Assembly (NCBI GenBank): GCA_963764305.1
Contig: CAVXSD010000001.1
Span: forward strand, 62,001-126,000
Source of the DNA: Bog-473 sp963764305
GTDB taxonomy: Bacteria > Actinomycetota > Acidimicrobiia > Acidimicrobiales > RAAP-2
DNA: 64,000 nt
Direction: 5' to 3'
This document shows, one piece after another, positions 42,162 to 51,013 of the stretch (position 1 is its first letter; each line of letters opens with the position of its first letter). A model generated the notes under the pieces. The model was not told where the DNA came from and ran no database searches. It worked only from the letters and a program-made list of their open reading frames with translations. A program made the position numbers and the translations under genes.

Positions 42162-43691
42162 TCATCGGTACCGAGCGCAGCGCGGCGCTCTTCTGCCGCT
42201 CTGTTCGGATTCGGAAGTGATGCCACCGAGGAGGGTCGGGAAGACGAAACGGTGGAAGGGCGCGACGGCCAGCCAATAGAAGCGGCCGAGCACACCGCGT
42301 GGCCGGAATTCGGCGGTCTGGGTCACGAAGGTCCCGCCGTCACCCGACGGGCTCAGCTCCCAGGTCAACCAGGCGTCACCGGGCAGGCGCATCTCGGCAT
42401 GGAGTCGCAGGTGCCGTTGCGGGTCAGCCGCCTCCACCCGCCAGAAGTCCACCGGGTCTCCGACTTCGAGGGCAGTGGGGTTGCGCCGCCCCCGGCGGAG
42501 CCCCGGCCCGCCGATCAGCTGATCGAGTACGCCGCGGACCTCCCAGAGCAACTGGCTCCCGAACCAGCCGTGGTGACCGCCGACCGACGAGACGACCGCG
42601 TACACCTGCGCCGGACTGGCCGAGGTCGCGACGGTGCGCACGTCGCGCAACACAGTGCCGCCCGACCACTCGGGATCGGTGGCCGCCGGCGCAAAGTACG
42701 TGAGATCGGTGTGGACGAACGAGGTCGTCTCCTGCCCCAAGCGGGTTGCGGCCAGGCTGCGCCGGATAGACTCGGCGAGCCCGATCGGCCGGACCGAAAA
42801 GGTGTCTGTGGCCTGCGTATCGGTCACCACGACCTCGTTGATGAGGCTCTCGACGAGCTCACGTGCGAGTTTCACGGGTACCGGGGTAACGAGGCCCACC
42901 CAGTGGGCCGAGAGCCCCGGCGTAAGGACCGGGACCCGGATGAGGTGGCGGCGCGACAGGCCGGCAACCTGGGCGTAGATCGCCATCATCTCGGCGTACG
43001 TGACGACGTCGGGCCCCCCGACCTCGTAAATCCCGCCGTGCACCTCGGCGTCGGTCACCGCCTGGACGAGCAGAGCAACCACGTCGCTGATGGAAATCGG
43101 TTGGCACTGCGTGGTCACCCAGCGGGGGGTGACCATGATCGGCAGGACCTCGACCAGGTACCGAAGCATCTCGAAGCTGGCCGAGCCCGACCCGATCACC
43201 ACACCGGCGCGGAGTTCCACGACCTCAACGCCGGTCGATGCGAGTGCTCGACCGACGGCGTGCCGGCTCCGCAAGTGAACGCTCAAGGCGTCGCTGTCCC
43301 GCCCGAGACCTCCGAGGTAGACGATCCGACGCACTCCGGCGGCAGCCGCATAGCGGGCGAAGTTCTCGGCGTCACGCCGCTCGACCTCCTCCCAGTCGTC
43401 ACCTTCACCGATCGAGTGGACGAGATAGACGGCCACATCGGCGCCCGTGAGCGCCCCACTGAGGTCGCCATCGACAGCGCCGCGCACAACAGGGACTCGG
43501 TCACGCCAGAGCGCGTCCTTGAGCTTGGCGGGCGTGCGGGCAAGGCAGCGGACCTCGCACTGCGCGTCGAGCAGTGCGGGGATGAGGCGGGCGCCGACGT
43601 ACCCAGACGCTCCGGTGACGAGCACCGTCGGCCCGGCGGACGCGAGACAACCTGCGCCGCCCTCCGCGTCTGCGGCTGACGTCCGTGTCAC
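42162..43691 (-). CDS. NAD(P)-binding SDR fused to DUF2867-like (SRPBCC) domain
   Basis: A protein of about 509 residues. The N-terminal Rossmann domain reads TVLVTGASGYVGARLIPALLDAQCEVRCLARTPAKL; YLVHSIGEGDDWEEVERRDAENFARYAAAAGVRRIVYLGGLG follows. The C-terminal part (about residue 330 on, e.g. HLRLHAEMRLPGDAWLTWELSP and LGRFYWLAVAPFHRFVFPTLL) is the DUF2867/SRPBCC-like region known in such fusions. The GTG at 43691 overlaps the stop of the preceding gene (GTGA). It is the last gene of the minus-strand light-cluster arm. The substrate is unknown. Confidence 0.86.
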   Translation of the reverse strand: MTRTSAADAEGGAGCLASAGPTVLVTGASGYVGARLIPALLDAQCEVRCLARTPAKLKDALWRDRVPVVRGAVDGDLSGALTGADVAVYLVHSIGEGDDWEEVERRDAENFARYAAAAGVRRIVYLGGLGRDSDALSVHLRSRHAVGRALASTGVEVVELRAGVVIGSGSASFEMLRYLVEVLPIMVTPRWVTTQCQPISISDVVALLVQAVTDAEVHGGIYEVGGPDVVTYAEMMAIYAQVAGLSRRHLIRVPVLTPGLSAHWVGLVTPVPVKLARELVESLINEVVVTDTQATDTFSVRPIGLAESIRRSLAATRLGQETTSFVHTDLTYFAPAATDPEWSGGTVLRDVRTVATSASPAQVYAVVSSVGGHHGWFGSQLLWEVRGVLDQLIGGPGLRRGRRNPTALEVGDPVDFWRVEAADPQRHLRLHAEMRLPGDAWLTWELSPSGDGGTFVTQTAEFRPRGVLGRFYWLAVAPFHRFVFPTLLGGITSESEQSGRRAPRCARYR

Positions 43692-45019
43692 GACGCTGGT
43701 GCTGGGCGGCCCAGCTGGTGGCGGAGAGAGGCCTCGAGCGACGGTCGTCTGAAGTGGAACCCGGCCGACTCGAGGCACGCCGGCGCGACCCGCTGGCTGG
43801 CGCATGCGACCTCGCGCACACCGTCGGCTCCGACGAGGACACCGAGCGCCGCCTTCGGGACTGGAATGAGCGCCGGCCGGTGCAGCACGTGGGCCAGCGT
43901 CGTCGTGAATTCCTGATTGCGCACGGGGTTCGGGGCGACGGCGTTGACCGCACCGACCAGGTCCCCGTCGACGAGAGACCTCGCGTAGACGTCGGTCAGG
44001 TCGTCGAGATCGATCCAGGACAGCCACTGCCGACCATCGTCAACCCGCCCACCGAGGCCGGCCAGGAACACGGGGCGCACAAGTTGGAGCATCCCGCCGC
44101 GGGTCGAGAGCACGACGCCGGTCCTCACCGTCACGACACGCAGGCCGGCGTCGCCAGCACGCTGGGTCGCCGTCTCCCACCGGGCGACCACGTCGGCGAG
44201 GAAGCCGTCGCCACAACCGGCTCCCTCGTCGAGGTGTTGGTCGCCCCGATCTCGGCCGTAGTACCCGATCGCCGAGGCGGCGAGCAGCACTCGCGGACCC
44301 TTCGCCCGGACCATCGCGTCGGCGAGCCGGCGGGTCGGCTCGATCCGGCTCGAGTCGATGGCCGCCTTGTGTCCTTCGGTGAATCGCCCGGCGATCGACG
44401 CGCCAGCGAGGTGCACGACCGCGTCGACGTCCTCGAAGATGCGGGGATCGGGATCGTCGGGGTTCCAGGTGCGTTCGTCGTCGGTGCGCGGGGTGCGCCG
44501 AACGAGGCGGATCACCCTGTGGCCCGCGGTTGAGAGGAACGCACAGAGCGCGGTACCGACCAGCCCCGATGATCCGGTCACCGCGACAGTTCGTCGTGTT
44601 GGATCACGGCCCTGGAGATCGGACTGCACATCGAGATCGTCGCGTAGCTGGGTGTGCCGGTATGCGAACATCGTCCGCAGGAGCGAAGCGGGAACCGGGG
44701 TCGTGACCGTGTCCGTGATGCGCGTGCGGGTTGGGCCGTCCGGCGCAAACGAGTGGACGTGGTGCCACGGCAGTGGGAGAGACACGAGGTCGTCGGTGAA
44801 ACCGTGCGGTGGGTCGTAGTCACTGTGTTGCGCAACCCAGCGGACCCCGCCTGACAGGCGGATCACCGCGCTGCCATCAGCGAGTGACCCCGCTTCCTCA
44901 ATCAACCGCGCGTGCTGCCAGGGCGGGGCCAGGCGCTGGAAGGCTCCAGGCCGTCCGTGCCACGCGAAGACGGTCTCGATCGGATGGTTGATTGAGCTCG
45001 AGTACTCGATGCTCACCAC
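43688..45019 (-). CDS. TIGR01777-family epimerase with N-terminal SRPBCC domain
   Basis: A 443-residue two-domain protein. The N-terminal about 140 residues form an SRPBCC domain (IEYSSSINHPIETVFAWHGRPGAFQRLAPPW). The Rossmann domain begins TVAVTGSSGLVGTALCAFLSTAGHRVIRLVRR and includes AVVHLAGASIAGRFTEGHKAAIDSSRIEPTR, SAIGYYGRDRGD, WLSWIDLDDL, and the C-terminal VLVGADGVREVACASQRVAPACLESAGFHFRRPSLEASL. This is the YfcH/TIGR01777 type. The GTG at 45019 has a second in-frame GTG at 45016. Its product is probably a reductase or epimerase with unknown substrate. Confidence 0.88.
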   Translation of the reverse strand: MVSIEYSSSINHPIETVFAWHGRPGAFQRLAPPWQHARLIEEAGSLADGSAVIRLSGGVRWVAQHSDYDPPHGFTDDLVSLPLPWHHVHSFAPDGPTRTRITDTVTTPVPASLLRTMFAYRHTQLRDDLDVQSDLQGRDPTRRTVAVTGSSGLVGTALCAFLSTAGHRVIRLVRRTPRTDDERTWNPDDPDPRIFEDVDAVVHLAGASIAGRFTEGHKAAIDSSRIEPTRRLADAMVRAKGPRVLLAASAIGYYGRDRGDQHLDEGAGCGDGFLADVVARWETATQRAGDAGLRVVTVRTGVVLSTRGGMLQLVRPVFLAGLGGRVDDGRQWLSWIDLDDLTDVYARSLVDGDLVGAVNAVAPNPVRNQEFTTTLAHVLHRPALIPVPKAALGVLVGADGVREVACASQRVAPACLESAGFHFRRPSLEASLRHQLGRPAPAS

Positions 45020-45095
45020 GCCACCTCCCTCGACGACGGCACACGATGGCCCGCTGGGAACTCAGTGTCGGATCGGCCGACCAACCGCTCGGCCT

Positions 45096-46439
45096 TCACG
45101 CCGCCACCGCACCGAGTGGCACGATGGGCGCCGGGTAGCCGAGGCGGGCGAGCTCGCGACGCTCGAGGCGCCACGGTTCGTGGATGCTGGCTGAGTCGAG
45201 TCCGCGCAGTTCCGGCACGTGACGCCGGACGTAAGTGCCGTGCGGGTCGAATCGGTGCCCTTGGCGCGTCGGGCTGAGTACCCGGTGGGGGTTCGCGCCC
45301 GTGCCGCATCCGGCCATCCATTGCCAGTTCAAATTGTTGAGCGCGACGTCAGCGTCGACAAGGTGTTCGAGGAAGTGTCGAGCGCCGTCGCGCCAGTCCA
45401 GCCCGAGGTTCCGGGTGAGGAACGACGCGGCGATCATGCGGGCGCGGTTCGGCAGGAAACCTTCGAGCGCCAGCTGCCGCATCGCGGCGTCGACGATCGG
45501 CACGCCGGTGAGGCCCCAGCGCCATGCCTCGAATCCCGAAGGGTCCCTACGGGGCCGACGTCCCCGGTCGACGTAGTCGGACCACGCTGCTCCGGGTCGC
45601 GCGGCGAGGATCTGGAGGTAGAAGTCACGCCAACACAATTGCCGCAGGAACGGTCCCGCCCCTGGCAGGCCGTCAATAACAGCCTCGACCTGGAGCGGGG
45701 AGAGACAGCCGAAGTGCAAGTCCCGCGAGAGCCCGGAGGTCGCCGGCTCGGCGAGGTCGTCGCGGTGCTCGCCGTAGCGGGCGATCGCTCCAGCAGCCCA
45801 GGATGCAAGCCGTGTCGCGGCGGCGTGCTCGCCCCCCTGGCCGACGGCGGGTGGGAGCGGCGGCACGGGGGGATCCGCCGCGGACCGGGATCTGGGCCTC
45901 GGGCCGGTGGTGTCGATCGTAGTGAGCGAGGTGGGTGGGGGAAAGAGCTGCCGGCGCGGGGTGGTGAGCCATCGCCGATAGAAGGGTGTGAAGACGCGGT
46001 AGTGGTCGCTGCCGGCCGGCGTGAGGACCCCCGGGGGCACGATTGTCAGGCCGGGGCTCCGGCACACCTCGACGGTCTGTCCTGCGGCCGCCTCGAGGCG
46101 AGCGAACCGTCGCTGGGCATACGGCGTCACGTCGTCGCTCAAGTGGATCGACCGCGCACCGGTCTGCGCAACGAGCCCGAGGACCTCGTCTACCCAGTTG
46201 CCTTCACACACCTCGAGCCGAGAGCCGAGGCGTCGCAGGGAGGCGTCGAGGTCCGCAAGGCACTCCGAAAGGAAGCGGGTGCGAAGCGGGTGCATCGGCC
46301 GGCCCGACCGCACGGCGTCGTCGTGGATGAAGACGCAAACCACGTTCGACGCCCGTGTCGCTCGGGTGAGCGCGGGGTTGTCGGTGACGCGGAGGTCACG
46401 GGTGAAGACGACCAGTGCGACGGTCTCGTCGGTCGTCAT
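45096..46439 (-). CDS. phr: Deoxyribodipyrimidine photolyase (class I cryptochrome/photolyase)
   Basis: A 447-residue flavoprotein that uses blue light to repair UV photoproducts. The N-terminal antenna-binding domain begins ALVVFTRDLRVTDNPALTRA. The FAD domain includes FLRQLCWRDFYLQIL, TGVPIVDAAMRQLALEGFLPNRARMIAASFLTRNLGLDWRDG, and ALNNLNWQWMAGCGTGANPHRVLSPTRQGHRFDPHGTYVRRHVPEL, given here by landmark. The ATG at 46439 overlaps the SDR stop (ATGA). It anchors the light-response identity of the cluster. Confidence 0.94.
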   Translation of the reverse strand: MTTDETVALVVFTRDLRVTDNPALTRATRASNVVCVFIHDDAVRSGRPMHPLRTRFLSECLADLDASLRRLGSRLEVCEGNWVDEVLGLVAQTGARSIHLSDDVTPYAQRRFARLEAAAGQTVEVCRSPGLTIVPPGVLTPAGSDHYRVFTPFYRRWLTTPRRQLFPPPTSLTTIDTTGPRPRSRSAADPPVPPLPPAVGQGGEHAAATRLASWAAGAIARYGEHRDDLAEPATSGLSRDLHFGCLSPLQVEAVIDGLPGAGPFLRQLCWRDFYLQILAARPGAAWSDYVDRGRRPRRDPSGFEAWRWGLTGVPIVDAAMRQLALEGFLPNRARMIAASFLTRNLGLDWRDGARHFLEHLVDADVALNNLNWQWMAGCGTGANPHRVLSPTRQGHRFDPHGTYVRRHVPELRGLDSASIHEPWRLERRELARLGYPAPIVPLGAVAA

Positions 46440-47506
46440 CGATCGCTCCCGAGCCCTGTCCGCGTGGCGCACCAGTCCCACAACCGGTGGCCTTCCTCGT
46501 GCCCGTCGCGGGGTCTTGTCCAAGGCAGGTAGTACTCGCCGCGGAGGCGTCGGTCGTGCCAGAACCCGTCCTCGACTGACAAGGAGGTGGGCCACCCTGG
46601 CGCCGCAGGCGGTCGTGCTGCACCGGCGGTGAGCCAGACCGCAGTGTCGGCACCCTCCTCGGGCCGCCGCAACAGCGGACCGAGGAGGGTGAACGAAGGC
46701 AGGCCGCTGGCCAGACCCGGCGTGTCGACCCAGCCCGGATGCATGGCGTAGCTGGCGACACCCCAGGCCGACCAGCGCCGTGACCACTCGCGGGCCAAGA
46801 CCACCTGAGCCCGTTTGGCCCGGGCGTAGGCCCGAACGCCGTCGTAGTGGGCGGGGTCCATCTCGAGACGGTCGAGGTCGAACCGCTCGGTGTACATGCC
46901 GCCCGACGACACCGTGACGATGGTCGATCGGCCGGCAGGTCGTAGCTGGGGGGCGAGACGCCACGTCAGCCGGAAGGGCCCCAGCACATGGGTCGCCACC
47001 GTCAGCTCGAAACCCTCGGCCGAGACCGCGTAGTCGCGGAGGAGAGCCCCGGCGCTGTGGACGAGTCCGTCGAGCCGGTCGTGTCGAGAGGCGAAGCGGT
47101 CCGCGAAGGCGTCGACCGCCGCCCCGTCGGCCACGTCCAGGAGCGCTCCTTGGGCCCGGCCGCCGGCCGACCGGATGGCACCGGCCACCGCCTCGGTCCG
47201 ATCACGGTCGCGCCCGACGACCCATACCTCGGCGCCGAGGCCACCCAGTGCCAGCGCGGCTGCCCGGCCGATGCCAGATGAAGCACCTGTCACGACGACC
47301 ACCTGCCCGTCCAGACGCGGCGGCTGCGGCCAGGGCTGAGTCGCCCGGCGGGCCATCGAGCCGACGCGGCTGAAGCCGCCGACGATTGTCACCTCGAGCA
47401 GCCTGTCGAGCACTCTCGCCAACGGGCCGGGCTGGGGGTCTCCTGTACCTCGCTCGGCGTGGCTTTCGGCCCGGCGGGTGGGCGCCGCATTGGGTGGAGT
47501 GAACAC
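46436..47506 (-). CDS. SDR-family oxidoreductase (DHRS12-like)
   Basis: A 356-residue short-chain dehydrogenase with an N-terminal extension (ARVLDRLLEVTIVGGFSRVGSMARRA) typical of the DHRS12-like group. The Rossmann motif QVVVVTGASSGIGRAAALALGGLG, the catalytic serine and Tyr-X3-Lys region (SSGGMYTERF; VRAYARAKRAQVVLAREWSR), and WGVASYAMHPGWVDTPGL are visible. The GTG at 47506 lies exactly 7 nt after a TAAACT box that is one arm of a TTTAGTGCTAAA palindrome, so the gene is likely leaderless and repressed at its -10. It is first in the photolyase arm. Confidence 0.86.
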   Translation of the reverse strand: MFTPPNAAPTRRAESHAERGTGDPQPGPLARVLDRLLEVTIVGGFSRVGSMARRATQPWPQPPRLDGQVVVVTGASSGIGRAAALALGGLGAEVWVVGRDRDRTEAVAGAIRSAGGRAQGALLDVADGAAVDAFADRFASRHDRLDGLVHSAGALLRDYAVSAEGFELTVATHVLGPFRLTWRLAPQLRPAGRSTIVTVSSGGMYTERFDLDRLEMDPAHYDGVRAYARAKRAQVVLAREWSRRWSAWGVASYAMHPGWVDTPGLASGLPSFTLLGPLLRRPEEGADTAVWLTAGAARPPAAPGWPTSLSVEDGFWHDRRLRGEYYLPWTRPRDGHEEGHRLWDWCATRTGLGSDR

Positions 47507-47513
47507 GAGAACG

Positions 47514-47527
47514 AGTTTAGTGCTAAA
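47514..47527. promoter_or_regulatory. Palindromic operator candidate 2 overlapping divergent -10 boxes
   Basis: TTTAGTGCTAAA at 47516-47527, with TTAG following as in copy 1. On the minus strand, TAAACT (47519-47514) is the -10 of the SDR gene (7 nt to GTG 47506); on the plus strand TAAATT (47524-47529) could be the -10 of the FAD oxidoreductase operon. Confidence 0.7.
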
Positions 47528-47609
47528 TTAGAGGCGTCGAGAGCGGCCCCGGAGATGACCAGAGCCGGACCCACCGACGAACGACGACGACAGAGGACCC
47601 GACACTTCC

Positions 47610-48878
47610 ATGCGCATCGCCATCATCGGGACGGGGATCTCCGGCCTGACCTGTGCCCATCTCCTCGGCTCTCACCACGATGTCACCGTGTTCGAGCGGG
47701 ACGACCGTCCGGGCGGGCACACCAATACGGTCCGTGTGGAATTCGGGGACGAACTTCACGATGTGGACACTGGCTTCATCGTCTACAACGAGCCGAACTA
47801 CCCCGGACTGGTCCGCCTCTTCGAGCGCTTGGGCGTCCCCACCAAGCCGTCCGACATGAGTTTCTCCGTCGCTGACGAGACAACGGGGATCGAGTGGCGG
47901 GCATCCTCGCCCAACACGATCTTCGCCCAGCGGCGGAACGTGCTCCGACCAGAGTTTCTCCGGATGCTGGCCGACATCATCGGATTCAACCGGTCCGTGC
48001 GCCGACTTCTGAGGGTGGGCATTCCCGAAACGATGACGCTCGAGGACGTTCTGGCGGCGGGTGGGTGGTCGCGTCGCCTCGGCGAGTGGTACCTCGCCCC
48101 GATGGTTTCGGCCATCTGGTCGGCCCGTCCCACGCAGGCCCTGGAGATCCCCGCCCACGCCTTCGCGCGCTTCTTCGAGAACCACGGCCTCTTGCAGCTC
48201 GGGGCCCAGCCACGCTGGCGAACCGTCGAGGGCGGAGCACGGACCTACGTCGAGCGGATCCTCCGCCCCCTCGGAGGTCGCGTGCGCCTGGGAACCCCGG
48301 TTACGAAGGTGACCCGTCTGCCAGAAGGGATCGAGGTGCTGAGTGACCCGTATGGCCCCGAGGCCTTCGACCATGTCATCCTCGCGTGCCACAGCGACCA
48401 GAGCCTCGGCCTGCTCGGGGATCCCACGATGGCCGAGCGCGAGGTCCTGGGGGCGATCCGTTACCAGCCGAACAACGCGGTGCTGCACACGGATGACCGC
48501 CTCCTCCCTCGCACCCGGCGGGCGCGGGCCAGCTGGAATTATCGACTGCCCGCAACCCGGCAACAGGGCGCGACCGTCACCTACCACTTGAATCGTCTCC
48601 AGTCGATCGACTCTTCTCAGGACATCTGTGTGACGCTGAACGAGGTGGAAGCAGTAGACCCGGCCCGGATTTTGGAGGTCTTCGACTATGCCCATCCGGT
48701 GTTGGATGCCCCGGCGATCGCGGCGCAGAAGCGATACAACGACGTCAGCGGGCAGCGCTCCACGTGGTACTGCGGTGCGTACTGGGGCTACGGCTTCCAC
48801 GAGGATGGCGTCCAGAGCGCGCTGAGGGTTTGCCGCCGCGCTCGGAGTGGCCCTGTGACGTGGGGGAGCAAACGATGA
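47610..48878 (+). CDS. FAD-dependent oxidoreductase (amine-oxidase/desaturase-like)
   Basis: A 422-residue flavoprotein. It has the dinucleotide-binding GTGISGLTCAHLLG, ERDDRPGGHTNTVRVEFGDELHDVDTGFIVYNEPNYPGL (conserved motif of this group), and a C-terminal STWYCGAYWGYGFHEDGVQSALRV FAD-contacting segment. It belongs to the NAD(P)-binding amine-oxidase family found next to DUF1365 and CFA-synthase genes in light- or singlet-oxygen-induced clusters. It likely desaturates or oxidises a modified fatty acid. It is first of a coupled three-gene arm. Confidence 0.88.
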   Translation: MRIAIIGTGISGLTCAHLLGSHHDVTVFERDDRPGGHTNTVRVEFGDELHDVDTGFIVYNEPNYPGLVRLFERLGVPTKPSDMSFSVADETTGIEWRASSPNTIFAQRRNVLRPEFLRMLADIIGFNRSVRRLLRVGIPETMTLEDVLAAGGWSRRLGEWYLAPMVSAIWSARPTQALEIPAHAFARFFENHGLLQLGAQPRWRTVEGGARTYVERILRPLGGRVRLGTPVTKVTRLPEGIEVLSDPYGPEAFDHVILACHSDQSLGLLGDPTMAEREVLGAIRYQPNNAVLHTDDRLLPRTRRARASWNYRLPATRQQGATVTYHLNRLQSIDSSQDICVTLNEVEAVDPARILEVFDYAHPVLDAPAIAAQKRYNDVSGQRSTWYCGAYWGYGFHEDGVQSALRVCRRARSGPVTWGSKR

Positions 48879-49714
48879 GAAGTGTCGTCTACGAGGGAAT
48901 CGTCATCCACCACCGGCGACACCCGATCGACCACCGTTTCCAGTATCGGGTCGCCATGCCTCTTCTCGACCTCGACGAGATGGAGGAACTGTGCAGCCTC
49001 CATCCTCTTTGGTCGAACGAGCGCTCCAACGTCGTCTCTTACCGGCGTCGCGACTATCTGGGTGGCGGCCCGATGCCTCTCGCCCAGGCCGTGCGCGAGA
49101 CGGTGGAAGACCGCCTCGGGACCAGGCTCTCGGGGCCCATCGCCATGCTGGCTCATCCCCGCACATGGGGCTGGCTGTTCAATCCGGTCACGCTCTTCTA
49201 CTGCTTCGACCCCACAGGCACCCGCGTGGAAGCGTTGGTCGCCGAGGTCACCAACACGCCGTGGCGCGAACGCCACGCCTACGTCGTGGGCCGGCCCGGC
49301 ACACACCACTTCGACAAGGCGCTGCACGTGTCGCCGTTCTTCGGCATGGACATGCGATACGAGCTCTCCTACCGCGCCCCGGGCCAGCGCCTGTCTTTGC
49401 GGATCAGCACCATCCGGGAGGGCAGCGCCGTCTTCGACGCCGTCATGCACCTCGTGCGGAGAGAGGCCAGCCGCCGGGAACTCAGCCGGCTCGTCTTCTC
49501 GCATCCGTTCATGACGATGCGGGTGTCCGCTGCGATCTACCGCCAGGCCTTCGCCCTGCGGCGCGCCGGTGCACCCTTTGTGGCTCATCCGCGCTGCCAG
49601 CGGCGCCACGTCCTCGGGCCAGAACCGAGCTCTAGACTCGCTGAACCTTCTCGATGCACCACGGCAGAAGGGGCTACCGTGCTCATCGCCTCTACGGAGG
49701 TGGCACATGCCTGA
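48875..49714 (+). CDS. DUF1365 family protein
   Basis: A 279-residue protein of the DUF1365 family: MRSVVYEGIVIHHRRHPIDHRFQYRVAMPLLDLDEMEEL, LAHPRTWGWLFNPVTLFYCFDPTG, VTNTPWRERHAYV, and KALHVSPFFGMDMRYELSYRAPG. Its function is unproven; genes of this family travel with FAD oxidoreductase and cyclopropane-synthase-like genes. The ATG at 48875 overlaps the previous stop (ATGA). Confidence 0.9.
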   Translation: MRSVVYEGIVIHHRRHPIDHRFQYRVAMPLLDLDEMEELCSLHPLWSNERSNVVSYRRRDYLGGGPMPLAQAVRETVEDRLGTRLSGPIAMLAHPRTWGWLFNPVTLFYCFDPTGTRVEALVAEVTNTPWRERHAYVVGRPGTHHFDKALHVSPFFGMDMRYELSYRAPGQRLSLRISTIREGSAVFDAVMHLVRREASRRELSRLVFSHPFMTMRVSAAIYRQAFALRRAGAPFVAHPRCQRRHVLGPEPSSRLAEPSRCTTAEGATVLIASTEVAHA

Positions 49715-50981
49715 GTCCACCGCAGCAACTCGCTCGGTCCGGTCGGATGGGAAGTCACGCGCCAGGGGAAGGTCCGGGCCCGCTGCCCGACTGGAAGGCC
49801 GGGCAGCGTCGATCGTGGGTCGCACGCTTTCCTCTGGGACTATCCTCGTCGAGGACGAGACCGGTGACCTCCGTCTCGGTCGCGCAGAACCGCGGGTGCG
49901 GGTGCAGGTCCACGACCCACGAGCCTACGGAGCGGTGCTGCGCCGGGGATCCATCGGCCTCGGCCAGAGCTACGTCGATGGTTGGTGGGACTGCGACGAC
50001 CTGACAGAGTTCGTCAGGGTCCTCCTTCGAAATCGCAGGGTCCTCGGGGAAGCCCAGGATCGCTTCGGCCGGGCCACGAGCATTCTTACCGATCCCTTCC
50101 GCCGGCTGTGGCGACGATCGCCGACGGCGGATCGCCGTGACGTACGTGCCCACTACGACATCGGCAACGAGTTCTTCTGCCGCATGCTCGATCCCACCAT
50201 GAGCTATTCCTGCGCCCTGTTCGAACGCCCGGACCTCACCTTGGAGGAAGCCTCCATAGCCAAGCTGAACCGGATCTGTCACAAGCTCGCACTGTCACCG
50301 ACCGACCACGTCGCGGAGATCGGAACCGGGTGGGGCGGCTTCGCCATTCACGCGGCGACCCATTTCGGATGCCGGGTGACCTCGACGACGATTTCGGCAG
50401 AGCAGTACAACTACGCCTCCAAGAAGGTCGCCGATCTTGGTCTGTCCGACCGGGTGACGATCCTCCAGGAAGATTACCGGGACCTGCGAGGGCAGTACGA
50501 CAAGCTGGTGTCCATTGAGATGATTGAGGCGGTCGACTGGCGCCTGTTGGACACGTTCTTCAAGAGGTGCGCTCGGCTGCTGCGCCCCGAGGGGCTGATG
50601 GCCCTTCAGGCGATCACGATCGCGGATCGCAGCTACGACCGAGCCAAAAACGATCGCGATTTCATCAAGGCGTTCATCTTCCCCGGTGGCTGCCTTCCCT
50701 CGGTCAAGGCCATTGCCGCCTCCGTGGCCAAGACCGATTTGCGCCTCGTTGACCTTGAGGACATCGGACCGCACTATGCCGAGACGCTGCGGCGCTGGAG
50801 GGCCCACGTGGATGACCGCCGATCGGAGATCGAAGACCTCGGCTTCGACGAACGCTTCCTTCGCTTATGGCGGCTGTACCTCTCCTACTGCGAAGCGGCG
50901 TTCATCGAGCGCCACGTGAGCGACGTCCAGATCGTGCTGGCGAAGTCACACTGGCGGCCACCGCTCCTCCTGCGAACATGA
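49707..50981 (+). CDS. Cyclopropane-fatty-acyl-phospholipid synthase-like SAM methyltransferase
   Basis: A 424-residue CFA-synthase-family enzyme that methylates lipid acyl chains. Seen: RAHYDIGNEFFCRMLDPTMSYSCALF, the SAM loop HVAEIGTGWGGFAIHAATHFGCRVTSTTISAEQYNYA, VSIEMIEAVDWRLLDTFF, and FIFPGGCLPSVKAI. The N-terminal part also shows GLGQSYVDGWWDCDDL, conserved in the family. With the preceding FAD oxidoreductase and DUF1365 it could make cyclopropane or furan-type fatty acids that quench singlet oxygen; that is inference from similar clusters. The ATG at 49707 has a GGAGG site and overlaps the DUF1365 gene by 8 bases. Confidence 0.92.
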   Translation: MPESTAATRSVRSDGKSRARGRSGPAARLEGRAASIVGRTLSSGTILVEDETGDLRLGRAEPRVRVQVHDPRAYGAVLRRGSIGLGQSYVDGWWDCDDLTEFVRVLLRNRRVLGEAQDRFGRATSILTDPFRRLWRRSPTADRRDVRAHYDIGNEFFCRMLDPTMSYSCALFERPDLTLEEASIAKLNRICHKLALSPTDHVAEIGTGWGGFAIHAATHFGCRVTSTTISAEQYNYASKKVADLGLSDRVTILQEDYRDLRGQYDKLVSIEMIEAVDWRLLDTFFKRCARLLRPEGLMALQAITIADRSYDRAKNDRDFIKAFIFPGGCLPSVKAIAASVAKTDLRLVDLEDIGPHYAETLRRWRAHVDDRRSEIEDLGFDERFLRLWRLYLSYCEAAFIERHVSDVQIVLAKSHWRPPLLLRT

Positions 50982-51013
50982 CCCGCAGCCGGGATGCGGG
51001 TACACGGGCCGGC

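Noticed and set aside
42080..43679. Long plus-strand frame continuing the DUF427 start
   Set aside because: After the DUF427 frameshift it is only a shadow of the minus-strand SDR gene.
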